The notes: a model not told the origin generated them from the sequence alone. A DNA stretch of 6,208 nt from Lachnospiraceae bacterium (GCA_017961385.1 JAGCXJ010000343.1:1-6208); one strand, 5' to 3'; shown: positions 1-5,968, counted from the stretch's first letter. Made by a program: numbers and translations.

Positions 1-2
1 GG

Positions 3-116
3 GATCTGGCGATAGTATCGAAAAATGCCTCGCCTTCCATTCATTTTGTGATACATCATCCAATACTTGTAAATGCTATCGCAGAATTCATGCCGATCAT
101 TTTTGAAGAGCCTTAA
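3..116 (+). CDS. possible C-terminal end of an unidentified convergent gene (partial)
   Basis: From base 3 a plus-strand frame stays open for 37 codons and ends at TAA (114-116), five bases from the rsmI stop codon on the other strand. The predicted tail has an alternating hydrophobic stretch (SIHFVIHHPILVNAIAEF) and its codons are fairly rich in purine-first triplets, which is why I favour this frame over the others. I recognise no family. A run this short without a stop can arise by chance, and at least one minus-strand frame is also open here, so the call is weak. No terminator hairpin is visible between it and rsmI. Confidence 0.25.
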   Translation, partial: DLAIVSKNASPSIHFVIHHPILVNAIAEFMPIIFEEP

Positions 117-121
117 ATTCT

Positions 122-964
122 TTACTGACCAAGCAGTGTATTGTATATATCCCGCTTGGAAACACCTCTGTCCTTTGCTACCAGTTTCATGGCTTCCTTG
201 CGATCGATTCCCTGATCCTCATAGATCTTCATATGTTCTTCAATAGACATATCGGCAAAACTGAGCTGTCTTTCTTCATCCTTTTCCTTAAACGACTTGC
301 CTTCTATAACAAGAACATACTCGCCTCTTGGCTCGTTTTCCTCATAATATGCCACTGCCTTAAAGATCGTTGTCGGCATTACAGATTCAAACTTCTTTGT
401 AAGTTCTCTGCAAAGGGTTATCCTTCTGTCACCAAGCGCTTCTTTGAGTTCTTCAAGAGTCCCTTTAAGATGGTGAGGAGCTTCGTATAAAATGATCGTA
501 CGGCTCTCATCTGTCAGTTCTTCAAGAATACGTCTGCGTTCCTTTTTTTCCGGAGGTAAAAATCCTTCAAAACTAAATCTCCTAGTAGAAAGCCCCGAAA
601 GAGTGAGCGCAACGATTAACGCCGCCGGTCCGGGAAGTGATGTGACAGTAATGTTCTCTTCCTGGCACATCTTAACAAGCACTTCTCCGGGATCGGATAT
701 AGCCGGTGTTCCCGCATCGGTGATCAGTGCAATATTTAGACCTTCCTTAAGCTTTCCTATGAGTGTTTTAGCCTTGTCGACCTTGTTAAACTCATGATAG
801 CTTGTCATGGGCGTATCTATATCGAAGTGATTTAAAAGCTTTATGCTGTTTCTTGTATCCTCGGCCGCAATAAGATCCGCATCCTTCAGAGTCTCTATGA
901 CTCTGGGAGACATATCACTTAGATTTCCTATCGGTGTGGCACAGAGGTAAAGTACTCCTGACAT
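122..964 (-). CDS. rsmI: 16S rRNA (cytidine(1402)-2'-O)-methyltransferase RsmI
   Basis: RsmI uses S-adenosylmethionine to methylate the 2'-O of C1402 in the decoding centre of 16S rRNA in the cytoplasm. The 280-residue protein has the usual family length and the full set of tetrapyrrole-methylase-fold signatures: ATPIGNL (9-15), AEDTR (34-38), DAGTPAISDPG (83-93), LPGPAA (110-115), EGFLPP (133-138), YEAPHH (160-165), CRELTKKFE (185-193) and RGEYVLVIEG (213-222). A small helix-turn-helix-like C-terminal segment (about 252-278) matches the RsmI HTH domain. The ATG is preceded by GAGGA at 971-975, about seven bases away, which overlaps the stop region of the thioesterase gene 12 bases upstream. 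It is the last gene of the cluster, the position its orthologue yabC holds at the end of the Bacillus yaa/yab block. I see no missing residue or frameshift. Confidence 0.97.
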   Translation of the reverse strand: MSGVLYLCATPIGNLSDMSPRVIETLKDADLIAAEDTRNSIKLLNHFDIDTPMTSYHEFNKVDKAKTLIGKLKEGLNIALITDAGTPAISDPGEVLVKMCQEENITVTSLPGPAALIVALTLSGLSTRRFSFEGFLPPEKKERRRILEELTDESRTIILYEAPHHLKGTLEELKEALGDRRITLCRELTKKFESVMPTTIFKAVAYYEENEPRGEYVLVIEGKSFKEKDEERQLSFADMSIEEHMKIYEDQGIDRKEAMKLVAKDRGVSKRDIYNTLLGQ

Positions 965-976
965 CGCTTATCCTCA

Positions 977-1390
977 TTAAACTATATCAACATCTGTTCT
1001 AAAAAATGTATAGCATCCGCAGTCTAACAGTTTTTCATTATCATCCGTGATGTCTACATCAACTGTTATTATATGAGAGCCTCCACGCCTCAGTCTTGCT
1101 TCGCAGTAAATATACTCTGTCTTCCATGCAGGTTCCAGAAAGTGAAGATTACCTTCGATGGTGGTAACCGCCTTGCCTGACATGCTGGCAAGTGTTCCGG
1201 CTATGGTATCTGCCAGAGAATAAAGACTTCCTCCATGCATCGTCCCGTACGGATTCTGATACTTCTGATCAAACGGCATGCGTCCTTTCGCATGTTCATC
1301 GTCCACTTCTAACAGTTCGATCTTTAGCATCTTTATAAATTCACTTTCATCAAGAAAGCTCTTTACAGCTTTTGCAATCTTATCATTCAT
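977..1390 (-). CDS. PaaI-family hotdog-fold acyl-CoA thioesterase
   Basis: This is a single-domain hotdog thioesterase of 137 residues, the usual PaaI/YdiI-type length, likely to hydrolyse an acyl- or aryl-CoA thioester in the cytoplasm. The central signature NPYGTMHGGSLYSLAD (46-61) carries the family's Asn46, Gly49, His52-Gly53-Gly54 oxyanion region and the likely catalytic Asp61. The later strands TTIEGNLHFLEPA (76-88) and the RRGG turn (101-104) fit the fold. There is no signal peptide. The ATG has an AAGGAG at 1405-1410, 14 bases upstream, an unusually wide gap; no in-frame start exists between them. That Shine-Dalgarno lies inside the last codons of the upstream nuclease gene, whose stop is eight bases away, so the two are probably translated together. 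The substrate cannot be read from sequence, and it is not a usual member of this cluster in Bacillus. Confidence 0.9.
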   Translation of the reverse strand: MNDKIAKAVKSFLDESEFIKMLKIELLEVDDEHAKGRMPFDQKYQNPYGTMHGGSLYSLADTIAGTLASMSGKAVTTIEGNLHFLEPAWKTEYIYCEARLRRGGSHIITVDVDITDDNEKLLDCGCYTFFRTDVDIV

Positions 1391-1398
1391 AGCTGATT

Positions 1399-1848
1399 TT
1401 ATATCTCCTTATCATTGGCGCTGATATAATCTCTGTCCCATAGCAGTATGTTCAACTTCTTTGCCATATCAACCGCCGGCTGGGTAAAATACTGATTGGT
1501 CATGACCACACCGACCATCCTGTCATAGTAATCCCTGCCCGCATATATCTCCTCAACTGCTCTCACACCGATTGGCTTGTCATAGCATTTGCATTGAATC
1601 GCATAGCTTATCCCGTCTTTTTCAGCCAGTATATCAGCTCCGAAATCACCGCTGCCCTTTGTCACTTCGACTTCAACAAAGCCCATGCCTTCAAGAAGCT
1701 CGGCGCAGTAATACTCAAAATCATGCCCCTCCATCTCATCCATGGGCAGAGGCCTGTTCTTTCTGATCTTTGCAACAGCTAAAACAATTAGCGCAATTAT
1801 CAGTATGACTGCTAATCCTATCAGATAGATGACATTATCGATCTTCAA
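1399..1848 (-). CDS. membrane-anchored Mrr-like restriction endonuclease domain protein (TTG start)
   Basis: The 149-residue protein has an N-terminal hydrophobic helix (about 6-27), a basic stretch (KIRKNR, 27-32), then a compact Mrr-type PD-(D/E)XK nuclease domain (about 41-140). Visible catalytic elements are Glu45 in the first helix, GSGDFGADI (65-73) with Asp72 as the likely metal ligand, and Gln85-Cys86-Lys87 as the QxK variant of the active site. The strand VGVVMTN (112-118) and LLWD (135-138) complete the fold. The helix plus the basic residues predict a cytoplasm-facing nuclease held at the membrane. The start is TTG (1848-1846), overlapping the TGA of the methyltransferase gene as TTGA; GAGG at 1859-1862, ten bases away, supports it. 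The next Met (36) would delete the membrane helix. Stand-alone proteins of this kind are common in Firmicutes and mostly uncharacterised. A DNA-cleaving role is inference from the family. Confidence 0.88.
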   Translation of the reverse strand: MKIDNVIYLIGLAVILIIALIVLAVAKIRKNRPLPMDEMEGHDFEYYCAELLEGMGFVEVEVTKGSGDFGADILAEKDGISYAIQCKCYDKPIGVRAVEEIYAGRDYYDRMVGVVMTNQYFTQPAVDMAKKLNILLWDRDYISANDKEI

Positions 1849-2585
1849 TATCCGTATACCTCATATATCTCGTCAGTATATACTCCCTGCTCCTTGTATA
1901 CAATGAGCGGTTTTTCGACGGTAAGTCTTGATCGTCCTCCTCTGTTGGCTTCGATCAGTACCATGTTTGGTTCCTTGTCGACAAACGGATACACAAGCCT
2001 CATCCGTTTGGGTTCCAGCTTATACTTGCTTAAGCATGTCATTATCTCTGTAAGTCTGAAGGGTCTGTGTACCATAAAGAAGTTTCCTCCCGGCTTTAAC
2101 AGTGATGCTGCTGCTCTTACCACATCCTCTAGCGTACATAAAACCTCATGTCTGGCTATTGCCTTCTCACTGTCGGGATTCTTTAGACCATGCTGTCCTA
2201 TCATATACGGAGGATTGGATGTTACCACATCCATTGTGCTTTTTCCAAACAGCTTATCAGCCGGTTTGATATCTCCGGTCATAATATCGATCTTTTTTTC
2301 AAGACCGTTTAGTGCGACACTCCTTCTTGCCATATCGGCGCTCTCCTCCTGGATCTCCAGCCCTATCAGATGAGAGGCCTCTGTCTTTGCCTCCATGAGT
2401 ATAGGGATTATTCCTGTCCCGGTCCCCAGATCGAGAACCTGATCCCCCTTGTCAGCCCTGGCAAAACCTGACAGCAAAACAGCATCCATACCAAAACAGA
2501 ACCTGCAAGGGTCCTGGATTATCTTGTATCCATTACGCTGCAGGTCGTCTATTCTTTCATGTTCTTTTAATATATCCTTAGTCAT
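1845..2585 (-). CDS. trmN6: TrmN6/YabB-like tRNA1(Val) (adenine(37)-N6)-methyltransferase
   Basis: This is a Rossmann-fold, SAM-dependent N6-adenine methyltransferase of 246 residues, about the family length. Motif I is VLDLGTGTGIIP (50-61); the acidic residue at the end of strand 2 is in GLEIQEES (75-82); the catalytic motif IV is NPPY (124-127), typical of N6-adenine/glutamine methylases. The N-terminal RIDDLQRNGYKIIQ (11-24) and FGMDAVLLSGFA (31-42) are characteristic of the YabB/YfiC (TrmN) subfamily, which in E. coli methylates A37 of tRNA-Val. The exact RNA target of Gram-positive members is less certain. Its ATG overlaps the end of ricT by eight bases (ATGACTAA), and its TGA overlaps the TTG of the nuclease gene, which suggests coupled translation on both sides. 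The upstream ribosome site is weak (AGGG near 2591-2594), consistent with re-initiation. It holds the same relative place as yabB downstream of yaaT in Bacillus. Confidence 0.92.
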   Translation of the reverse strand: MTKDILKEHERIDDLQRNGYKIIQDPCRFCFGMDAVLLSGFARADKGDQVLDLGTGTGIIPILMEAKTEASHLIGLEIQEESADMARRSVALNGLEKKIDIMTGDIKPADKLFGKSTMDVVTSNPPYMIGQHGLKNPDSEKAIARHEVLCTLEDVVRAAASLLKPGGNFFMVHRPFRLTEIMTCLSKYKLEPKRMRLVYPFVDKEPNMVLIEANRGGRSRLTVEKPLIVYKEQGVYTDEIYEVYGY

Positions 2586-3489
2586 CTACACCCTGAGTCT
2601 TATCCTGTCTCTCAAGTTTTTCAAGCTCCTTCATCTCTTCCTTTGTCAGCTGGAGCTTTTCTTTATCCTTTTTGAATCTCTTCTTGAATCTTAAGTCTGA
2701 TGCCTTGTACTCGTGGATCTCCTTTTCATCGTTTTCTTCAACTATGACCTTGACCAGTTCTCTGAGTACGTTTACGCTGTGAACCTCACCCTTAAGTCCG
2801 TCGGGAGTCGTTACATAATCTCCTACATTCGGAAGTCTCTTGTTGATCTCCTCGTATGTATCCTCCTCATGCTTCAAACAGCACATCAGTCGTCCGCATA
2901 CACCGGATATCTTTGTAGGATTCAAACTCAGATTCTGTTCCTTGGCCATTTTTATAGAGACCGGAATAAAATCTGACTGATGAGTATGACAGCATAAAGG
3001 TCTTCCGCATATTCCTATGCCGCCTCTTATCTTTGTCTCGTCTCTTACTCCTATCTGTCTTAACTCGATACGTGTCTTGAATACGCTTGCCAGATCCTTT
3101 ACAAGCTCTCTGAAATCCACTCTTCCGTCTGCCGTGAAATAGAATAATACCTTGTTGTTGTCAAAGGTATACTCGGCATCTATCAGCTTCATCTCAAGTC
3201 CGTGCTTCTTTATCTTCTCAAGACATATCTTAAATGCATCCTTTTCCTTTTCCTTGTTCTTCTTTTCCTGCTCGTCATCTTTTTCAGTAGCTATACGAAG
3301 AACTGATTTAAGCGGTGCGACTACCTTTTCGTCTTCTACCTCCTTGACGTCTCCGACAACCGTTCCGTATTCGATCCCTCTGGCAGTTTCAACAATGACA
3401 TGACTGCCTTTTTTTATATCCAGATCAAGCGGATCGAAATAATAAACCTTGCCGGCTGTCCTGAATCTTACACCTATTACTTTTTTCAT
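2578..3489 (-). CDS. ricT: RicT (YaaT), PSP1-domain subunit of the RNase Y-associated Ric/Y-complex
   Basis: RicT works with RicA (YmcA) and RicF (YlbF) in a cytoplasmic Fe-S-binding complex that steers RNase Y-dependent mRNA maturation, and in Bacillus affects sporulation, competence and biofilm formation. The 303-residue protein begins with the typical MKKVIGVRFRTAGKVYYF strand (1-18), has GIEYGTVVG (38-46), and carries the PSP1 core with VDFRELVKDLA (124-134) and RIELRQIGVRDE (140-151). Two cysteine clusters follow, GICGRPLCC (159-167) and GVCGRLMCC (196-204), so Cys161, 166, 167, 198, 203 and 204 are all present and could ligate the clusters. A Lys/Glu-rich linker (about 69-85) and a charged tail (about 268-298) look disordered or helical. 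The ATG has GAGG at 3497-3500, seven bases away, within one copy of the repeated GGTTTATAGAT motif. The gene is 25 bases after holB, as in Bacillus. Its partners are not encoded in this window. Confidence 0.96.
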   Translation of the reverse strand: MKKVIGVRFRTAGKVYYFDPLDLDIKKGSHVIVETARGIEYGTVVGDVKEVEDEKVVAPLKSVLRIATEKDDEQEKKNKEKEKDAFKICLEKIKKHGLEMKLIDAEYTFDNNKVLFYFTADGRVDFRELVKDLASVFKTRIELRQIGVRDETKIRGGIGICGRPLCCHTHQSDFIPVSIKMAKEQNLSLNPTKISGVCGRLMCCLKHEEDTYEEINKRLPNVGDYVTTPDGLKGEVHSVNVLRELVKVIVEENDEKEIHEYKASDLRFKKRFKKDKEKLQLTKEEMKELEKLERQDKTQGVDD

Positions 3490-3498
3490 CTATAAACC
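3488..3498 (-). repeat. GGTTTATAGAT motif, copy 1 (ricT start)
   Basis: The 11-mer GGTTTATAGAT, extended here to GAGGTTTATAGAT (3488-3500), includes the first two bases of the ricT start codon, and its GAGG is the ricT ribosome site. Identical to the 13-base copy at 5631-5643. Confidence 0.75.
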
Positions 3499-3514
3499 TC
3501 ACAATTTCTTTATA

Positions 3515-4513
3515 TTACAGATTTGAATTCTCTTTTATGGTCAGAAGCAAAAGCTCCATTGTCAGATCAAAGCTGACATTTGCGGAAAGCCTTGCCTTTG
3601 CCTTGTCGAGTGCCTTGAGTATTATCTCAAGACCTTCATAAGTACTTCTCGATGCCGTCTGCTTGATGAACTTTATCTCATCCCTGAAGATAAGATTGTT
3701 CGCATCCGCCGTTGCCTTGAACATTAAAGCATCCCTGTACCAAATGGCTAAAATATCAAGATAGTCGTTGATCTCTAACTTGTATTCATTCATCTGCTTT
3801 ATGGCAATGCTTATCTCATTGACGTTCATTTCATCTATATGCTTGAGCAGAGCGATGGCTTCAGTCTTTATCTTGTCAAATTCCTCGCTGCTTGCAAGTA
3901 TCTTGGCCTTGCCCAGATTTCCTCTTGCAAATGCGGCGCATACTTCAGCCTTGTAGTCAGGAACCTGAACATACTCCATCAAGAATTCCTTGACCTTTTC
4001 ATCATCAACCGGCTTCATGTTAAGAACTACGCATCTGCTGAGGATCGTCGGAAGCAGTGCATCGACATTTGTTGTAAGTATGATGATGACTGCATACTCA
4101 GGCGGCTCCTCAAGAGTCTTAAGCAAAGCGTTCTGAGCCTGAACGTTCATCTTTTCCGCTTCATTGATGATATATATCTTTCTGTCACAGGCATAGGGCT
4201 TTATAACGATATCACTGTTGATCTGCTCTCTTATGTCATCAACAGTTATTACGTTTGGCTTCTCATGCGTAAGATGTATTATATCAGGCTGATTGCCGCT
4301 TAAAGCCTGCTTGCAGGCATGACATTCATTGCACGGATCTATATCGCCTTTCTCACACTGGAGCGCCATCGCAAATATCTTTGCTATGAACTCCTTGCCG
4401 CTGTAGCGTTCACCGTTGATGATGTATGCGTGTGAAATATTGCCTGTTTTCAGAGCATTCATAAGATGCTCTTTTATCATATCCTGTCCGATGATATCTG
4501 AAAATTTAGGCAT
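3515..4513 (-). CDS. holB: DNA polymerase III subunit delta' (HolB), clamp loader
   Basis: Delta' is the stator of the clamp loader that, with delta and tau/gamma (DnaX), opens the beta clamp onto DNA. The 332-residue protein starts with FSDIIGQDMIKEHLMNAL (4-21), the usual HolB/DnaX opening. It has a zinc-binding module with Cys53, Cys61, Cys64 and Cys67, a Walker-B-like strand IYIINEAEKM (113-122), the helix QAQNALLKTLEEPPEYAV (125-142), and sensor 1 with the arginine-finger motif SRC (159-161). The Walker A loop is degenerate (NGERYSGKE, 33-41, with Glu after the lysine), in keeping with a subunit that supplies the arginine finger rather than hydrolysing ATP. The C-terminal collar region (about 205-332) is all helical and less conserved. 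The ATG has AGGA at 4522-4525, eight bases away. It lies between yaaR and ricT, the conserved Firmicute order, which rules out DnaX together with the missing P-loop. Confidence 0.95.
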   Translation of the reverse strand: MPKFSDIIGQDMIKEHLMNALKTGNISHAYIINGERYSGKEFIAKIFAMALQCEKGDIDPCNECHACKQALSGNQPDIIHLTHEKPNVITVDDIREQINSDIVIKPYACDRKIYIINEAEKMNVQAQNALLKTLEEPPEYAVIIILTTNVDALLPTILSRCVVLNMKPVDDEKVKEFLMEYVQVPDYKAEVCAAFARGNLGKAKILASSEEFDKIKTEAIALLKHIDEMNVNEISIAIKQMNEYKLEINDYLDILAIWYRDALMFKATADANNLIFRDEIKFIKQTASRSTYEGLEIILKALDKAKARLSANVSFDLTMELLLLTIKENSNL

Positions 4514-4557
4514 ACTCTTCTTCCTTCTCTTCCTTGAATCTATAAACCGCCAAACTG
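4514..4557 (-). promoter_or_regulatory. yaaR-holB spacer with repeated motif and doubled purine-rich ribosome site
   Basis: This 44-base gap is the longest between genes of the cluster. On the transcript strand it contains GGTTTATAGAT (4538-4548) and then two direct copies of AAGGAAG (4529-4535 and 4520-4526); the nearer copy is placed to act as the holB ribosome binding site. I see no convincing -35/-10 pair and no hairpin with a U-tract, so I do not call a promoter or a terminator. Confidence 0.45.
4538..4548 (-). repeat. GGTTTATAGAT motif, copy 2 (before holB)
   Basis: The same 11-mer lies 9 bases after the yaaR stop codon and 24 bases before the holB start. The two bases before it differ (GC instead of GA), so here it is not preceded by GAGG. 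Confidence 0.75.
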
Positions 4558-4998
4558 TTACGTAAGTATATCCAAAAGCAGACCTCTTATCTCTCCGATC
4601 TTGCCAAGGATAGCAAGATTGTCTTTCTCATCCTTCATCAGCTCCTTTGCAAGCTCATCGAGATTTTCATCCACTAATCTTATTATACCATATACTCTGT
4701 GTCTTCCGCGTCTGTCTAAAAAATTCTCTCTGGAAAATTCATGTGAACGGCTGACTATCTCGTTCATGAAATCCTTTATCAGACTGCGGTATCTTTTCAT
4801 GTCCTTGATGTCTCTGTGCTTTGAAAGCTTGTCGCCCTGCATGGTGATCTCTTCCATCATGGAGGTAAGTCTCTCCTGAAGCCCGGCTTCCTCGATATGA
4901 CTCGCAAGTGTGAACTTAAAATCTCCGTTTACCTGGGTTTGGGCTGTCGGCTGTTCGATCTGCTGAGCAGGCATCACGGAACTGACTTTAATATCCAT
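4558..4998 (-). CDS. yaaR: YaaR family protein (DUF327)
   Basis: This is a 146-residue soluble, mostly helical protein of the DUF327/YaaR family, about the family length. The diagnostic stretch is RRGRHRVYGIIRLVDENL (96-113), followed by DELAKELMKDEK (114-125) and a C-terminal helix. The first 25 or so residues are Gln/Pro-rich and look unstructured. No catalytic motif, signal peptide or membrane segment is visible. The biochemical function of the family is unknown; its position directly before holB is conserved from Bacillus to clostridia, which hints at a link with the neighbouring replication or RNA genes but proves nothing. The start is well fixed by a near-perfect AAGGAGG at 5005-5011, six bases upstream, the strongest ribosome site in the window. 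Confidence 0.9.
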   Translation of the reverse strand: MDIKVSSVMPAQQIEQPTAQTQVNGDFKFTLASHIEEAGLQERLTSMMEEITMQGDKLSKHRDIKDMKRYRSLIKDFMNEIVSRSHEFSRENFLDRRGRHRVYGIIRLVDENLDELAKELMKDEKDNLAILGKIGEIRGLLLDILT

Positions 4999-5004
4999 AC
5001 GATC

Positions 5005-5011
5005 CCTCCTT
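5005..5011 (-). promoter_or_regulatory. strong Shine-Dalgarno for yaaR
   Basis: AAGGAGG on the transcript strand, six bases before the yaaR ATG, within the 35-base gap after the kinase-like gene. It is a full match to the anti-Shine-Dalgarno core and far stronger than the sites of the other genes here, suggesting that yaaR is translated efficiently and independently of the gene before it. Confidence 0.8.
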
Positions 5012-5033
5012 TTTTAGAAATCGCTCATGAATG

Positions 5034-5621
5034 CTACAGGTTTTTCTTGATGTAGGAAATGATGTTCTTTAAACACTCATCAAGATTCTCGTTTGAAAAC
5101 CTTGTATCTATGCCGCATTCTTTCAGTTTCTCATTGCCAAAATCCTCTGCGTCGGCAAGAAATCTTCTGCACATCTCCTCGTATTTGGGAGTCTCCTGCT
5201 TGCGCTCCCTGTTAAGAGCTCTCTGCAATCTTACACCATCATCTACATCTATTAATATCGGATAAACTCTTGACTCTCCGAAGTATTTTTTTGTGGCTGT
5301 ATATGATTCGGGTGTCCCTATAATGAGATAATCATTTCTGTTAAGATCGATATTCTCATCGGCAACGGTAAAATACTTCCATTCTCCGTAAAACGTATCA
5401 TATGTCCTGTGCTCTATTACCTTGCCTTCACTTAACAGCTTTTCAAATCCGGCATTATCCGTGAAATGATACTGAACTCCTTCTTTCTCGCCCTCTCTTA
5501 TCGGTCTGGTCGTATAAGGTACTATCTTGCTAAGATGAATGCTAGGATCCTTCATCAGCTTCTTGTACACAGTATCTTTTCCGGAGGAACTCTTCCCCAT
5601 CAAGTAAAAAATCTTTCCCAT
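5034..5621 (-). CDS. divergent guanylate kinase family protein
   Basis: This 195-residue P-loop kinase has the length and order of motifs of guanylate kinase, which phosphorylates GMP to GDP with ATP. It has the Walker A loop GKSSSGKD (9-16), the GMP-binding segment PYTTRPIREGEKEGVQYHF (35-53) with Arg39, Arg42 and Tyr51, FEKLLSEGKVIEH (59-71) with Glu70, and Tyr78-Gly79. A lid region, RALNRERKQE (134-143), follows. It departs from typical Gmk in several places: the P-loop ends GKDT rather than GKST, Pro35 stands near the usual substrate-contacting Ser, YGE replaces YGT, and the EIDVQG strand with its GMP-contacting Asp reads IIGTPES (100-106). Kinase activity is plausible, but GMP specificity is not assured. 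Upstream starts are excluded by an in-frame TAA; starting at Met8 would remove the first strand. The ribosome site is weak (GAGG 18 bases away). It sits where Bacillus has tmk, 11 bases after the decarboxylase gene. Confidence 0.8.
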   Translation of the reverse strand: MGKIFYLMGKSSSGKDTVYKKLMKDPSIHLSKIVPYTTRPIREGEKEGVQYHFTDNAGFEKLLSEGKVIEHRTYDTFYGEWKYFTVADENIDLNRNDYLIIGTPESYTATKKYFGESRVYPILIDVDDGVRLQRALNRERKQETPKYEEMCRRFLADAEDFGNEKLKECGIDTRFSNENLDECLKNIISYIKKNL

Positions 5622-5630
5622 AAAAACTTA

Positions 5631-5641
5631 ATCTATAAACC
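5631..5641 (-). repeat. GGTTTATAGAT motif, copy 3 (decarboxylase end / before the kinase-like gene)
   Basis: The same 11-mer, again extended to GAGGTTTATAGAT (5631-5643), covers the last codons and the TAG of the decarboxylase and ends 9 bases before the kinase-like ATG. Because it is partly coding (Gly-Leu-stop), some of its conservation could be coincidental. Confidence 0.7.
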
Positions 5642-5968
5642 TCTTATCCTTAATCCTGCCGCCTCGTACTTATTAAGTGTATCTATCATGCTCTCATCTA
5701 TTACTTCACCCGTGACGGCTATCGGGATCCCAGGCGGATATATATATATATTATTCTGCGCCTTTGTGTGTAACAGACCCGCAAATCTTTCAATATTTAT
5801 TTTCTCTTCCTTGCTGCTACAAAGAGTGGAATCTATCTTAAGCAGTGCATCCGCAAATCTTTCAAATCCCTCTTTGCTGTCATTGCAGGTTACTATGGCA
5901 ACTATGTACTCGGCAGATTCCATTTCTATCTGAATGTGATATTCGTTTAACAGTCTTTTAGCCAGTTT
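5633..5968 (-). CDS. Orn/Lys/Arg decarboxylase, C-terminal domain only (truncated at the sequence junction)
   Basis: About 110 residues of the C-terminal domain of a PLP-dependent, fold-type-I ornithine/lysine/arginine decarboxylase of the SpeA/YaaO kind. The reading starts as KLAKRLLNEYHIQIEMESAE and ends with TAG at 5633-5635. The diagnostic stretch is IYIYPPGIPIAVTGE, whose PPGIPI is encoded at 5720-5737, followed by the final helix and LRIRGL. The PLP-binding domain with its Schiff-base lysine is missing because the frame runs into foreign sequence at about 5951-5971. The internal Met at 5923 is not a credible start: homology continues upstream of it. YaaO-type decarboxylase genes head the same cluster in Bacillus, so the fragment belongs to this locus, and the intact gene presumably continued to the right in the true genome. 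The substrate (lysine, arginine or ornithine) cannot be told from this part. Confidence 0.85.
   Translation of the reverse strand, partial: KLAKRLLNEYHIQIEMESAEYIVAIVTCNDSKEGFERFADALLKIDSTLCSSKEEKINIERFAGLLHTKAQNNIYIYPPGIPIAVTGEVIDESMIDTLNKYEAAGLRIRGL

Noticed and set aside
2..40. Start of another minus-strand gene (ATG at 40-38, MEGEAFF...)
   Set aside because: Only 13 codons before the window edge, no good ribosome site, and overlapped by a longer open frame on the other strand. Possible but not supportable.
1894..2373. 159-codon open frame on the plus strand
   Set aside because: It lies wholly antisense to the TrmN6-like gene, whose motifs are unmistakable; its translation is Ser/Leu-rich with no recognisable motif.
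1399..2585. A restriction-modification pair formed by the N6-adenine methylase and the Mrr-like nuclease
   Set aside because: The methylase has the signatures of the tRNA-modifying TrmN/YabB group and sits in that gene's conserved place; a DNA target is not indicated.
3839..4303. 154-codon open frame on the plus strand
   Set aside because: Antisense to holB; no ribosome site or domain, and holB has its zinc module and SRC motif intact here.
5631..5643. The TTTATAG in the repeated motif as a -10 promoter element
   Set aside because: No TTGACA-like -35 at 16-18 bases was found upstream of any of the three copies, and the match to TATAAT is poor.
5737..5752. TA-dinucleotide run
   Set aside because: It encodes the conserved IYIYPP of the decarboxylase domain, so it is explained by coding sequence rather than being a regulatory repeat.
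5633..5923. A complete small 96-residue protein starting at the Met at 5923
   Set aside because: Decarboxylase-like sequence (KLAKRLLNEYHIQIE) continues in frame upstream, and no ribosome binding site precedes this Met. It is a truncated domain, not a small gene.
5466..5933. 155-codon plus-strand frame crossing the gap between the decarboxylase and the kinase-like gene
   Set aside because: Antisense to two recognisable genes; hydrophobic Ser/Leu-rich composition typical of a shadow frame.
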